From the NCBI RefSeq assembly GCF_001885905.1, contig NZ_JXKM01000003.1, forward strand, positions 108,186 to 172,185: a stretch of DNA of 64,000 bases, written 5' to 3'. This document shows positions 44,101 to 51,436 of this stretch, piece by piece (position 1 is the first letter of the stretch; each line of letters starts with the position of its first letter). The position numbers and the translations under genes are program-made. The DNA is from Enterococcus devriesei (GTDB taxonomy: Bacteria > Bacillota > Bacilli > Lactobacillales > Enterococcaceae). Under the pieces are notes generated by a model, which saw only the letters and a list, made by a program, of their open reading frames with translations, was not told where the DNA came from and did not search any database.

Positions 44101-44260
44101 AATCCAACGTTGCATTTCCATTCTCATTTTCAAATAATTCAACGGATTGTGTGTTAAGCGTTTCTGCTACCGCCACTAAACCAGTACATAGATATTGTGC
44201 AAAAGGCAACAAAATTGCAAATAAAAGTACTAACGTCTGACATTTTTCTTTAATTTTCAT
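38183..44260 (-). CDS. Giant cell-wall-anchored Cna_B-repeat adhesin
   Basis: A 2025-residue surface protein. In order: signal peptide (1-33); a ~130-residue module shared with the pilus tip protein encoded at 51437-53947; an acidic Ser/Glu-rich linker (about 170-235); an SdrG/collagen-adhesin-like N-terminal fold (about 240-400); about five adhesin-type repeat domains each with a VTWTI-like strand (about 400-1130); three SpaA-type prealbumin domains (KVDANDSNKLLDGAVFKLYE and relatives); five Cna_B repeats starting EINGEKTW, EIKGTKTW, EIAVEKTW, ELTVKKEW, EINGRKIW; and a sorting signal LPKTN at 1990-1994, membrane segment and KRRK tail. A second LPNTS lies at 1964. Intramolecular isopeptide bonds are likely. 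The ligand is unknown. AAAGGAGGAAG precedes the ATG. Confidence 0.9.
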   Translation of the reverse strand: MKIKEKCQTLVLLFAILLPFAQYLCTGLVAVAETLNTQSVELFENENGNATLDYSVNLEEDTIDWNYSYQKNASDEDTQFGLELMSDGQSLGLKEIVSLSGASFASSNDQLLQQTATKVNENGTVSFKTALVEEIKIYPMIMQRGETGAEDLLKDSSPATVHVDIPQTESSENNSSEEILSEDQQPDNATVESETPSDVQETLPEESTEASKEVLQEAPKVAKRASKAVEPQNQGRDITSLSGSESMKQDSEGNKTIFDSAKITKDGKEIDGKDIQVNDSLLLQYTWSLPEALRKNIKAGDYFDFKLPEKFTIKGNGPLTGNLSDTNGVTFGQFTIQKDGSVRIVFTEAVEKNSGIKGTLNVAGNVSLKDGEGGGETTIVIPFVDGDVHVVPDIVVPNSKDLSKKVLSQTDAKDIQGNKGEVTWQIIANNTGKTMTDGQLTDTLPAGVTYSGDLKVMSYKVDLVSGNRIEPGTDATDQVTGKPANGASAFTLGLPTSDEAYVISFKTTVDFDKLKTDTSGNQAPTATNLTAKVVNQAKLTSKETGDVKANATATFNSASTLKKTAGKYDATNEVIPWTITFTKSGMDIPADTKFIDVMTNGQKPADAAGNVLTLAQLQKMISDAFNKGGSNSGKTVLATESANGYTLTFPQGISDSFNFTMYTSTKGGDATSYKNSITWNNKGDHPEVPIPHDNSGVIKSSDKGTGTISPEKNDGKVTWTITVNSEHAMLDSWYIIDTLTNSTWDGKSSSITVKEVKKGQEDNAATLVDSKDYTVSDITDKKFKLDYNNKSDSKFIITYQSNYDKNSLSTTVKNNVTYRYTQGGRSWSSSKDSSFQTPGDQRQKIAGNKGGEFNAVTNQVTWTIGLNTSTAVPYGDNAVLTDPIPTGQVYDSSVTPLVKDTAGNAVAGFTFKLVEKGETETINGKKIDGGANGVLVVTGFKKGAADQYKVTFTTKVVTDKDTIAAGSATNKAYYQDDTNQPLEVTATVQYTNNNSYVNKTHQYDKSKDGDTIHYSIEVNPTSLTLKNVQLIDGSWQNLKVIPSTVKIVNNATKADVTDDFKLETAEQQFKILFNDINQHYTVTYDATIIYTGNPGATVPVSNKVTITGDNIKTDTNDTDKTTEIVVPDAGGTAEGEVRKLVVQKKDQNSEAKLEGVTLALYRGPVANGQLVAEQITNSEGQATFDNLTYDTYTLVEVKPVDGYYISEALAKGITYQIDSNVDKETGEVANAENQQMGKIKLTKVDANDSNKLLDGAVFKLYEKDGTTQVTKDALGNSIDQFVTTNGTIEIDNLIPGDYVLKEINAPSGYQLSTDTVPANVEPGKTSEVTAKNKIYKGVIEFVKTDGNKKLSGAEFTLSYDGNPEHDVVKTSDKNGLVSFDLEANKVYTVKETKNPLGYLGSFELTKIQVTDTGKVIYGDEGKEYAAGQPLEVQNELETIDINGEKTWNIADNDASFVLPQSIKVELYQKGAAGSKALHKTVQVTADDQWQYRFTKLPKYDTSVTPPLAYEYSIAEQATGFTTEVSGTDLINTLKTTEIKGTKTWDSLAEKYNLIPDSIVVHLEYSLDKGNTWQAYMRNNQAVTQQVSKDDSWSYAFSNLPQNYQGSAEVQYRVKEEAITGFSPEVTGNNIKNNLDTTEIAVEKTWSDQDNYYSTRPTDLSFTLMVKTGADWQTFEEVYGVEKTITLNGQGNKWTGSFTKLPKYDQAGQLIQYAVRENLAGSASTYTPSGGQIGEQQQTLEVAQGEKVTFTNNLNTLELTVKKEWDDFDNKFNTRPEKITFQLYSWSDGMAESLATEVGTPASPQGIFEIMGPDFTPLNIAGLPAADKLGRQMHYKVKEIDVPDNYNQTPAYQATTNGLNVTNELLTTEINGRKIWDDQENQAGIRPDSVLIALMQDGQKIGEVTVTDEMNWRYTFEELPLYDPSGREYEYTVKEENIPTGYVSQVNGYTITNTHVPETPNRSNLPNTSGGKKVTQSNSTSGQSSNSTRSLPKTNDTHNYEWVLAGLLMLIVVSGLVLKRRKTVNR

Positions 44261-44724
44261 AGCTTCCTCCTTTTGGTTCCTTATTTTTTAGTTTTATGGT
44301 TGGGGAATTATCTCAATTATCATTTGACTATTTTTCTTTTCTTTTTTATTAATTTTTAGATATTAATCTATTAATTATTCAGAAAATTTTTTTGTCCTTT
44401 TTACCCGAACCTCTATTTATAACTGACGTTATCGATAAGGCAAAGGACTATTTCTTTGCTTTCAGTCAACTTAGGGAACGATCAATTAATAATTTCCTTT
44501 TTTTATAAAACTTAAAAAATTTGGGATAATCTCCCTCTAACCAAATTTTATAATTTTTTAAGCTAAAAATAATGTTAGTTTTTTTATGCATGTTTTAAAA
44601 AAAAATAACTGATAAGTGACAAAAGCTTGATTTAAAGCTATATCTTTAAAAACAAAAAAATATTAAAAAAAAATTTTTTTAATATTTTAAGAATTATAAT
44701 AGGATAATAATTAATAAAAGAATC
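44261..44724. other. AT-rich upstream region of the giant adhesin gene
   Basis: About 460 bases of very AT-rich sequence with runs of A and T, which would bend. It must hold the adhesin promoter and probably sites for an Mga-type regulator. No gene or repeat was seen. Confidence 0.45.
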
Positions 44725-44772
44725 AAAAAAAGTCTTTGTACCGGTTATATTAATCGGCACAAAGACTTTTTC
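44725..44772. terminator. Terminator of the second Mga-like gene
   Basis: AAAAAGTCTTTGT pairs with ACAAAGACTTTTT. An inner CCG/CGG pairing stabilises it. It follows the regulator gene on the minus strand by about 80 bases. Confidence 0.85.
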
Positions 44773-44851
44773 TATTTTTTCCATAACTCGTTGTCGAGTT
44801 CTTTTTATTACATGCTTCAGATAGAATATATAAAACGGTGAGTTTCTAAAA

Positions 44852-46372
44852 TTAATCTGGAAATAACCCCGAATTACTACTATCAACTGCCAAACTGATG
44901 ATTTTTTTTATATTAAAACTCGGCTCTGAGAGAGAAATATAAAAAACTTTTTCATTTCTTTTTTCAAAGTTAAGTATTTCAGAATTAGTAACAATTAGAT
45001 CATACTCTTCCCCTTCCTGCCATTTGGCTGCAGAAATGTAAGAATACTTATTTAGTTCCGTCAAATAATAATCCATTGTTGCTCTGACCACGCCTGGGTT
45101 GCCTTCAAAGAATAATCCTACATCAAATTTTTTCTTTTTCTGTTTGATTAAGATGCTGTAATTAATGCCAAAGTTAACGAGCAATTCTTTATTGTTTCCA
45201 TTTTTATATTCAATTCCTTTGAATTGATTGGATAAAGTCTTTCTCAATTCTTCAAAAAAATTTACGGCTTGTGGACACAAATCACTTTTATAATCTCCTG
45301 AATAAGTATCATGTTCTTTACTAATGTTCCCTGCAAAAATAAGCTGCTTCCAAAGAACCTTTGAAAGATTATACCGTGTACTTTTTATTAGATCCGCATC
45401 ACTATGATTGCCACTATGTCTAAGGAAAAAATCAATCACTTCTTCGCTATAATTATTACTATTACGTTCGATTTTTACAATCTCCTCGTAAAGTAGTGAA
45501 TGAGTGGAAGAGACATAGTGCCCCATCAGGAAGAAAAGTAAAAATACCTGCTCATTTTTATGATTTAACCAATGATACCGAGTATAATTTCTCTTTACTA
45601 TATCATTCAACTCATCAATCACTGCCGAATTAGCTAATTGCTGAATAAACAGATTTCTATTCTTTAATGCGTAAGTTCGATTGGCAAAGCCCTCCTCTAA
45701 AGCTACCTTTTGATTTTCTTTACGCTCGTAGCGTTTAGCGGTAATATAAAAATATAATCCTAGCTCATAGTAGCTTGAATGACCTAAGTCTACTTGAAAG
45801 CTCTTAGCAAAATCCTCAATGAATCGAGGAGAAAGGTATTCTTGTGCAATCGGGTCAATGATCTCTTTTTCGTAAGTTTTAGAAAACAATGACGCATAGA
45901 AGTACCGAATTTGCATTTCTGAACCTTTTAATCGATTATCAGTGACTTTAAGATTAAATTCAGTAAGTAACGTGTTTAACTCTTTCAGTTCAGAATAATA
46001 TGTATGTCTACTAATTTGATACATATCGCAAAAATAATTGACATTGATCGTCGTTTTTTTGAAAATCTCTCGAATAATCTGATATTTTCGCGAATCTCCT
46101 AATAGATAAATGAATAAATCCCTCAAGTTATTTTCCAATGACATTTCGAGAATATAATAGTCATTTTCTACAACTAGTTTGTATCCCTCTAAAGCACAAA
46201 AAATACTATTAATATCTTTTACTAATTTAATTAGCGTCGGTCGTGTAAGAGATAGCTCTTGGGTGATCTCTTTTTTAGACAAACGATAACCATTTTGTCT
46301 CAAGCTTACAATAAATTGGATAATTTTTTGATCCCACTTATTTAACAATTCTCTTACGTACATTTTTTTCAC
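44852..46372 (-). CDS. Mga/AtxA-type transcriptional regulator (second, EbpR-like position)
   Basis: A 506-residue regulator. It has an HTH near residues 25-60 (YRLSKKEITQELSLTRPTLIKLVKDI), a second one near 100-140 (NVNYFCDMYQISRHTYYSELKEL), a PRD-like helical middle and a C-terminal EIIB-like part (about 400-500) with no phosphorylatable cysteine. It lies between the giant adhesin gene and the pilus sortase gene, all on the minus strand. E. faecalis EbpR, an activator of the ebp pilus operon, belongs to the same family and is also linked to its pilus genes. Orthology is not shown. Confidence 0.82.
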   Translation of the reverse strand: MKKMYVRELLNKWDQKIIQFIVSLRQNGYRLSKKEITQELSLTRPTLIKLVKDINSIFCALEGYKLVVENDYYILEMSLENNLRDLFIYLLGDSRKYQIIREIFKKTTINVNYFCDMYQISRHTYYSELKELNTLLTEFNLKVTDNRLKGSEMQIRYFYASLFSKTYEKEIIDPIAQEYLSPRFIEDFAKSFQVDLGHSSYYELGLYFYITAKRYERKENQKVALEEGFANRTYALKNRNLFIQQLANSAVIDELNDIVKRNYTRYHWLNHKNEQVFLLFFLMGHYVSSTHSLLYEEIVKIERNSNNYSEEVIDFFLRHSGNHSDADLIKSTRYNLSKVLWKQLIFAGNISKEHDTYSGDYKSDLCPQAVNFFEELRKTLSNQFKGIEYKNGNNKELLVNFGINYSILIKQKKKKFDVGLFFEGNPGVVRATMDYYLTELNKYSYISAAKWQEGEEYDLIVTNSEILNFEKRNEKVFYISLSEPSFNIKKIISLAVDSSNSGLFPD

Positions 46373-46735
46373 TTCCTATCAACAGTCGAAATCCAGCATT
46401 TTATGTAAGGAGTAGAATAAATCACTATTCACACTTATTTTCTTTTTATATTTATGTCAAAAAGCAATAGGTCAACACGTTTTACCAGAAAATAACGTTT
46501 ATATTTTATTTATTTGTATCTCAAGATGCATATCTCTTACTCTTATACCATTCAGCACTACTATAAGAGTAATTTTAAACTATTTTCTTCCTAAAAACTT
46601 ATTTTTTTGCGTATTTTTTTTAAAAAATGCAATTAAAAACGCACTTTATACTAAAACTTAAAAAAATCATTTATATTCCGTAAAATTTGCAAACGTATAA
46701 ACAACATATATCTATTCAATACTCATTTTACATAC
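46373..46735. other. AT-rich upstream region of the second Mga-like gene
   Basis: Upstream of the regulator, read on the minus strand, TTGACC and TAAATA are 15 bases apart near 46455-46475, a poor promoter match. Otherwise only AT-rich sequence. Confidence 0.35.
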
Positions 46736-46776
46736 AAAAAAAGACGAGCCCATTTCTATTAGGCCCGTCTTTTTTA
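46736..46776 (-). terminator. Terminator of the pilus/sortase operon
   Basis: AAAAAAGACG-GCC pairs with GGC-CGTCTTTTTT, followed by T on either strand. It lies about 30 bases past the sortase stop. Confidence 0.9.
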
Positions 46777-46804
46777 TTGTAGGTTTCAATTAATACTTTT
46801 CCCG

Positions 46805-48004
46805 CTACTTATAATTCTTTTCGTTGAATTGAAATAGGTTACTGTTTTGATCTATCACTGAAAACTTGGAGCACTTCAATGGAGTCAAATAGAATTGTTC
46901 ATCGTTAATTTTCTTGATCAAAGCCTTGATCTCGTTACCGCCTTCGGTCTTCAGTCGATAACGACCACCCTTCACCGCTTCTAATTCGACTGTTCCTGAC
47001 TCGTCACTGATACCAGTCAATGGCTTCCCATCACGATATACTTCGTGACGACCATTCCGGGAATACAACGTAAATGATTGATTAATGATTGGCTGATGAT
47101 CTTCGTCAACAATTGTCAGCCGCAGTAAATAACGCCGATTCGCAATCCGAACAGCTTTGAGCCAACGATAAAAACCATATAGCAACAGCAAGACTAATAA
47201 AAAGGCCCCGCCGAGAATTCCAATTAATTTCAGCCAACGATCGCGATTGCCTTGATTCAATTCTTTATCATCCTTAGATGGAACGTAAGGAACACGATGC
47301 CCGCGGACTAACAACCGATGACTATTAATCATATAAGGCGTACAAGTCAACAAAGTGACTAAATCTTTCCCCTGCTCAATATGTAGATAATCGGTATCGG
47401 TAGGTTCGACTACTTTAATCTGATCCACCTGATAGGCGTGAACCTGTTTATTGATATGGATGTAAAATTTATTTCCCATTTTTAACTCAGGTAAATCAGT
47501 AAACAGCTTCGCCTCCGGCAATCCGCGGTGTCCTGAGATTACCGCGTGGGTATTCGCCCCGCCAGTTGGATAAGACGTACCTTCAAGTAACGACGTGCCC
47601 TTCGATAAAAATAGATCATTCGTTTGATCGAAAATCGGCAGCTTGATCTTCAGCTTCGGAATATCAATCACTCCGATCGTGTGCTGCTCAAAATAATCTT
47701 GCGTCGGTTTTTCAGGAACCTTTTTCTTTTTGATCTTGTCAGACCACGGATCAGCGCCAGGATTATTGCCCTTAGCGGCTAGTTCTTGATTCTTTTTCTC
47801 CATCGCCGCCTGCGCTTGTTTCATCGTAGCTTCATTTTCTGTGTTGGCTTTGTGCTGATAATAATTGATCATTTGTTGATCAAGAATGTTATTCAGACTA
47901 TCGCTGACGAAGGGGTAGAGTAATGCGCCAAATCCAATCAATAAAAGAAGCATCATGAACAAGTCCATGAAGATTCTTCGTTTATTACGTTTTTGCTTTT
48001 TCAC
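46805..48004 (-). CDS. Class C sortase with C-terminal prealbumin-like tail
   Basis: The pilin polymerase. Membrane segment 1 is at 11-33, the class C lid motif DPW at 85-87, catalytic H159 (VISGHRG), C221 (TLLTCTP) and R230, and a second membrane segment is at 258-280. Class C sortases normally end soon after that. This one is 399 residues and continues for ~115 residues with strands resembling a Cna_B/SpaA domain (LTIVDEDHQPIINQSFTLYS, then GISDESGTVELEAVKGGRYRLKT). It is the last gene of the pilus operon, separated from the major pilin gene by a 322-base stretch filled by a palindromic repeat. Confidence 0.92.
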   Translation of the reverse strand: MKKQKRNKRRIFMDLFMMLLLLIGFGALLYPFVSDSLNNILDQQMINYYQHKANTENEATMKQAQAAMEKKNQELAAKGNNPGADPWSDKIKKKKVPEKPTQDYFEQHTIGVIDIPKLKIKLPIFDQTNDLFLSKGTSLLEGTSYPTGGANTHAVISGHRGLPEAKLFTDLPELKMGNKFYIHINKQVHAYQVDQIKVVEPTDTDYLHIEQGKDLVTLLTCTPYMINSHRLLVRGHRVPYVPSKDDKELNQGNRDRWLKLIGILGGAFLLVLLLLYGFYRWLKAVRIANRRYLLRLTIVDEDHQPIINQSFTLYSRNGRHEVYRDGKPLTGISDESGTVELEAVKGGRYRLKTEGGNEIKALIKKINDEQFYLTPLKCSKFSVIDQNSNLFQFNEKNYK

Positions 48005-48042
48005 TAAACGTTCCTTTCCGCTATATCTTGCTATGTATAAAG

Positions 48043-48310
48043 ATAGAGCTGGGACATTAATTTGTCTCAGCTCCTATTCACGTATAAACGGTGTACCAGA
48101 AGTAGCTTCTTCGGAAATAAGCCGAAATTTCACAAAAATTTGAGGAGCACCAAGTAGGAACACTCAACATCAACGCTAGAAGCGTTGTGTTTCCTAGTCA
48201 TTTTCGGGAATCCCTTCTTATTACTGTGAGACACTGCGATTGCTTCAGCAGAGCTGATGTGAAACAGTACCTACTCGGTTCTGGAAGCTAAACACTTCTG
48301 TCCCAACCTC
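48043..48310. repeat. Palindromic intergenic repeat, family A copy 2
   Basis: GAGCTGGGACATTAATTTGTCTCAGCTC opens the element (28 bases, self-complementary ends), and ACACTTCTGTCCCAACCTC closes it. These are the same words as in 2668-2785 on the other strand. About 150 bases of extra sequence with further dyads (CAACGCTAGAAGCGTTG) are inserted in the middle. It lies inside the pilus operon between major pilin and sortase. Confidence 0.8.
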
Positions 48311-48326
48311 ATCTGATCAATTTATT

Positions 48327-49877
48327 TTATGCTTCAAATTGTTTTCTACCGCGAGTAAAGTAGATACCTGCGATGATCAAGGCAATAATTCCTACCGCGA
48401 TGAATAAATAAATTCCTTTTCCACCCGTAGAAGGCAGCGCACCTTTATGGACATTAGGGATTCCATCGTTTACTGTTGCGACGATTCCAGCAGTAGAAAC
48501 AGCGATTTTTGTAAATGCTGAGTCACCTTGTGGCAATGCGTAACCGTCGGGTGCAGTTGTTTCTTGTACATAATAATTTCCCAATTTTAAATTTGATAGG
48601 CTATAACTGCCATCCGTAGACGTCAAGTCGACTTCTTTCCAGCTAGTTGGATCGGTTAGTTCACTCTTCCAAGCGTAAGCATATTCACCAGTCGCAGGAT
48701 TTTCTTTTTGATATAAATAATCAGGAGACGTTGAATTATCCTTCGCTACTTTGAAAGTCGCACCGCTTAATTTTTCTTTCGTATTAGCGTCGACCTTATC
48801 GAATTTCAAGCTGCCTAGCGCCCGGTTTTCTACAACTATCGTATTAGTTGCTGGGTCATGCTTATTATCGGTGAACCCTTCCGGATTTCCTAAAGTACTA
48901 GAATCCTCAATCACGTAACTTTTATCCAATTTTCCATTTGCGATAGTAAATTGGATAGCTTGCGAATCTGTTGTTTGAACATAATTATTCGGTGCTTTGA
49001 CTTCTTTTAACGTATAAGATCCATCTAATAATCCGTAAAAATCAATTGAACCATTAGTAACTATTACATTCTTGTTATTAGCTTTATCACCAAATTGTGC
49101 CACATTGGTAGACATATCTTTGTCAGCTGTTGCTCCAGCTTTTGACCAATCACCATTCTCTTGCCCATTTTTATTTCCGGTATAAAATTGACCAGTTGAA
49201 TTTTGTAAAGTGAACTCTGCACCATCAATTAAAGCTGTTGCATTATCTGTTCCCACTTTATTGATCGTGATTTTACGATCGATTACTTTATTTTTAGGAT
49301 AAAGATGAATATCAGTATTTACGTCGTCAGTATACTTGATGTTATTGCCGTCCATGACTGGCTTTTGATTACCATCTAGTTCAGGCTTGTAAGCGGGTAG
49401 CACTAAAACCATCGTTGATTTTCCAACGGGAGTCGGATCAGCACCAGGCTCCTCACTTTCTACAAATAGATAAACCGCATCTTTCCCGTTTGATTTTGCG
49501 GGTAAAGAAAATTTTGCAGCACCTTGTCCCTCAGTAATCGCAGTTGCTTGACTGGTCAAATTCTTAGTATCTAGTTTTTCTAAATCCGCGATTGCATCCG
49601 TTCGGGATTCAGAAGAACCAGTGATTTTCGCATAATAACTGTCTGTTACGTCATAAACATTAAAGGTGATCCCATTTAATGGTGTCCCGGTAAAACGGCC
49701 ATCCTCAATCCCGGAGTTAGGAATTGCTGTTTGATCTTGATTAAATTTTTGTTTATGAAGTGTGACATTGACAGTGTTATCCACAGCATCAACTGTCGTT
49801 TGTCTGCTTAATCCAAAGGTAACTACGAGTCCTGCTAATGCTAGTATTCCCATTATAATATTGCTGAACTTTTTCAT
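48327..49877 (-). CDS. Major pilin subunit (BcpA/EbpC/SpaA type)
   Basis: The 516-residue pilus backbone protein. Signal peptide about 1-31; pilin motif LYPKN at 192-196 with K195 as the lysine joined by sortase; N-terminal SpaA-type domain; Cna_B domains (KITINKVGTDNATALIDGAEFTL; SLKFDKVDANTKEKLSGATFKV); E-box YYVQETTAPDGYALP; sorting signal LPSTG at 481-485, membrane segment and RGRKQ tail. The E-box and YPKN lysine together predict isopeptide-linked polymers. The start overlaps the stop of the minor pilin gene by 4 bases. Confidence 0.95.
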   Translation of the reverse strand: MKKFSNIIMGILALAGLVVTFGLSRQTTVDAVDNTVNVTLHKQKFNQDQTAIPNSGIEDGRFTGTPLNGITFNVYDVTDSYYAKITGSSESRTDAIADLEKLDTKNLTSQATAITEGQGAAKFSLPAKSNGKDAVYLFVESEEPGADPTPVGKSTMVLVLPAYKPELDGNQKPVMDGNNIKYTDDVNTDIHLYPKNKVIDRKITINKVGTDNATALIDGAEFTLQNSTGQFYTGNKNGQENGDWSKAGATADKDMSTNVAQFGDKANNKNVIVTNGSIDFYGLLDGSYTLKEVKAPNNYVQTTDSQAIQFTIANGKLDKSYVIEDSSTLGNPEGFTDNKHDPATNTIVVENRALGSLKFDKVDANTKEKLSGATFKVAKDNSTSPDYLYQKENPATGEYAYAWKSELTDPTSWKEVDLTSTDGSYSLSNLKLGNYYVQETTAPDGYALPQGDSAFTKIAVSTAGIVATVNDGIPNVHKGALPSTGGKGIYLFIAVGIIALIIAGIYFTRGRKQFEA

Positions 49878-51436
49878 TTTTCTATCTCCTCGTCCTGTTT
49901 CTCTTCTCTTTTTCTTCTACGCCATAGGATCAAAAGCATCCATAAAATAATCAGCCCACCAAACCAGATCAGTACCATATTGAACTGATCATTCGTTTGA
50001 GGGAAGCGGAGAATACCAGAAGGTTGTGTTTTGCTTATTGCTTTTTTCTTTGTCGTTTGAGCATTTCCGTTAGTAGGATGATGTAACTTTCCTAAAATAG
50101 TATTAATCAAGCCTTTTTTTGGGGGCGGTGATTCTATTCGTTTATTCACCACTCGTAATACATCTTCATTGGTAGAAAAACTTTTTGATGTAACAGTAAA
50201 AGGGATCAATTCGTCACCTTTTTCGTATCCATCAGGCGCTTTGATTTCTTTTAATCGATACGTTCCGTAAGATAGACCAGCGATTTGAAAGGCACCGTTC
50301 TTATCGGAAATCACCTTAACAATCTCTGAATCACTGGCCGAACTCGTCCATCTATAGCCATTCGCAGTTTCTTTTAAATACTGCTTCTGTTCATTCAAAA
50401 CATTGAATTCGGCCTTAGATAATCCTTTGGAAAACTCCTTTAGATCGACCTTACGAAATTTTTTCCCACCAGTTTTGACCATAACTTGCTTTGTGATTGT
50501 TTCATGATCAGTAATCAACTTAGCGGTATTTAGAAACGCTTGATCAATTTTTTTTCGACTATTGATTGCCATGGAATAAGCTATCGTTAATGTTTTCATC
50601 GAATACTTTTCAAAATCAGCGATATTTTTGATTGAAAGCTCATAGCCATGTTCGCCAAGCTTGATCGTAAATAAATGAGACACATCTTGACCATCAATGG
50701 TGATTTTAAAACTAGCTTGATTTAAACTTAAAGCTGCATCCGCCTGATCAACTATTTTAAATGTTTTATAGTCTAACATATCAGCTGGCAGCTTCACTGA
50801 ATCTTGATAGGAAATAGCTTCCCCATAATCATAGCTGCCCTTTCCATCAAGAATGGTCTTCGTAAAATCTGGTGTCTGATGTACCTTCTCTTCTGACTTA
50901 GGATATAGATGAATCGTATTTAAAACTTTTCCATTATCAAAAATTGGTAAGACGGCCACCAAATTGCGGCTCTTAGTTTGACTATTTTCCGAGTCACCGC
51001 GCTCATAGAATAAGTAAACTGCATCACGTCCGTTGGACTTGGTATTTAAAGAAAATTCGGCTGATCCTGCTTGACCTGCGATAGTTTTCGTAGTTGTTTC
51101 CGCAATACTCTGACCTCTAGGCCCTTCATCCGCTAATGTTCTCTGTGCATCTTCTGCCGATACGCCAGTTGCTCGCAGTTCATAAAAGGCATTCGTTTGA
51201 TCGTAAACATCAAAGATGACGCCATTTAAGCCACGGTATTCTTTTAAAAGCGACGCGTGAGCATCGGTTTCTTCACCAGTATTTTCACTGTCGGCTGGCA
51301 GCCTACCATTGGGAAAAACGATCTTATGGATCACAAAATGGACTTGGTGTGCCTCTGTAGCTCTCACCGTTGATGTTGCACTATTCAATAGTGGCAATAT
51401 ACCAAGAATAAGCAACCATCGAACTATTCTTTTCAT
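49874..51436 (-). CDS. Minor pilin subunit
   Basis: A 520-residue pilin. Signal peptide about 1-27 (VRATEA). A pilin-like motif LYPKS at 177-181. A middle domain related to backbone-pilin D1/D2 folds (SYQDSVKLPADMLDYKTFKIVDQ). A Cna_B domain near the C-terminus (VDLKEFSKGLSKAEFNVLN; E-box-like YRLKEIKAPDGYE). The sorting signal is FPQTN at 478-482, not LPxTG, then a membrane segment and RRRKREEK. The ATG follows the tip-protein stop directly (TAAATG), so the genes are coupled. Probably the cell-wall base subunit or a decorating pilin. Confidence 0.88.
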   Translation of the reverse strand: MKRIVRWLLILGILPLLNSATSTVRATEAHQVHFVIHKIVFPNGRLPADSENTGEETDAHASLLKEYRGLNGVIFDVYDQTNAFYELRATGVSAEDAQRTLADEGPRGQSIAETTTKTIAGQAGSAEFSLNTKSNGRDAVYLFYERGDSENSQTKSRNLVAVLPIFDNGKVLNTIHLYPKSEEKVHQTPDFTKTILDGKGSYDYGEAISYQDSVKLPADMLDYKTFKIVDQADAALSLNQASFKITIDGQDVSHLFTIKLGEHGYELSIKNIADFEKYSMKTLTIAYSMAINSRKKIDQAFLNTAKLITDHETITKQVMVKTGGKKFRKVDLKEFSKGLSKAEFNVLNEQKQYLKETANGYRWTSSASDSEIVKVISDKNGAFQIAGLSYGTYRLKEIKAPDGYEKGDELIPFTVTSKSFSTNEDVLRVVNKRIESPPPKKGLINTILGKLHHPTNGNAQTTKKKAISKTQPSGILRFPQTNDQFNMVLIWFGGLIILWMLLILWRRRKREEKQDEEIEK

